Source of the DNA: an uncultured Bacteroidales bacterium
GTDB taxonomy: Bacteria > Bacteroidota > Bacteroidia > Bacteroidales > Paludibacteraceae
Length of the DNA stretch: 6,016 nucleotides
Assembly: GCA_946619625.1 (NCBI GenBank)
Contig: CAMOMF010000136.1
Span: forward strand, 1-6,016
Direction: 5' to 3'
Shown here: positions 5,897 through 6,016 of the stretch, piece by piece
Position numbering within the stretch: the stretch's first letter is position 1
Layout: the number at the start of each line of letters is the position of its first letter
Notes under the pieces: generated by a model
Seen by the model: the letters and a program-made list of their open reading frames with translations, nothing else
What the model was told of the DNA's origin: nothing
Databases searched by the model: none
Program-made: the position numbers and the translations under genes

Positions 5897-6016
5897 TTAG
5901 TGTCGGAACATCCCGGCATAGACTATTCCAACGGCGAGTGGGGGCTCGTCGTTGTAGAGTTTGCCGATTGTGCCGTCCGCGCGCATCCCCTTGTTCAATA
6001 TACCATACGCAAATGC
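5897..6016 (-). CDS. C-terminal 39 residues of an unidentified protein, 5' end outside the window
   Basis: The frame is open from the window edge to a TAA at 5897-5899. It starts AFAYGILNKGMRADGTIGKL and ends PPLAVGIVYAGMFRH. Normal composition without low-complexity sequence suggests real coding DNA rather than chance, but 39 residues are too few for a family call. The alternating hydrophobic end (AVGIVYAGMF) would fit a final beta strand, perhaps of an outer-membrane barrel, but this is only a guess. It points the same way as the imelysin gene and lies 107 bases upstream of it, with the palindromic element in between, so it may be the preceding gene of the same operon. Confidence 0.6.
   Translation of the reverse strand, partial: AFAYGILNKGMRADGTIGKLYNDEPPLAVGIVYAGMFRH

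Overview
The window looks like a chromosomal segment from a member of the Bacteroidota, most likely Bacteroidales. The main pointers are a Bacteroides-type promoter (TTTG, 20 bp, TAnnTTTG) at 928-959, A-rich leaders with little Shine-Dalgarno signal, a GTTGATA/GTTGAAA heptad array of the kind seen between genes in this group, and the gene set itself. Genus and species cannot be told from the sequence.

Left part (1-1098, + strand). The window opens inside a diadenylate cyclase gene (cdaA/dacA type), which lacks only its first few codons and ends at 737. About 190 bases with no recognisable gene follow. Next is a compact RNA transcription unit: promoter 928-959, a perfect small hairpin at the predicted transcript start (966-982), a tRNA-shaped sequence that aligns to initiator tRNA (989-1060), and a strong intrinsic terminator (1071-1098). 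The tRNA-like body keeps the initiator framework but has a broken D stem, a broken T stem, no TTC in the T loop, and AAT where the CAT anticodon should be. It is either a decayed tRNA-fMet copy that kept its own promoter and terminator, or a tRNA-derived small RNA.

Right part (1224-6016, all - strand). Reading in the direction of transcription there is the C-terminal tail of an unidentified protein (5897-6016), an imelysin-family lipoprotein (4650-5789), a two-CxxCH di-heme oxidoreductase lipoprotein of the DUF1111/DHOR family (2996-4630), a short ResB-like protein (2200-2985) and a CcsA/ResC-like protein (1224-2006). Imelysin and DHOR genes are known neighbours in iron-related loci. Here they are followed by both halves of a System II cytochrome c maturation machine, which would attach heme to the two CxxCH sites of the DHOR. 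The likely unit is therefore a self-contained exported-heme-protein/iron module.

Repeats. A heptad array fills most of the gap between the resB-like and ccsA genes and is interrupted by a 34-bp sequence. The same 34 bp recurs exactly at 5850-5883, upstream of the imelysin gene, as part of a REP/BIME-like element made of a 28-bp perfect palindrome joined to a second hairpin. The two convergent halves of the window meet at a terminator that can work on both strands (1065-1098). No mobile element genes, CRISPR array or rRNA were seen.
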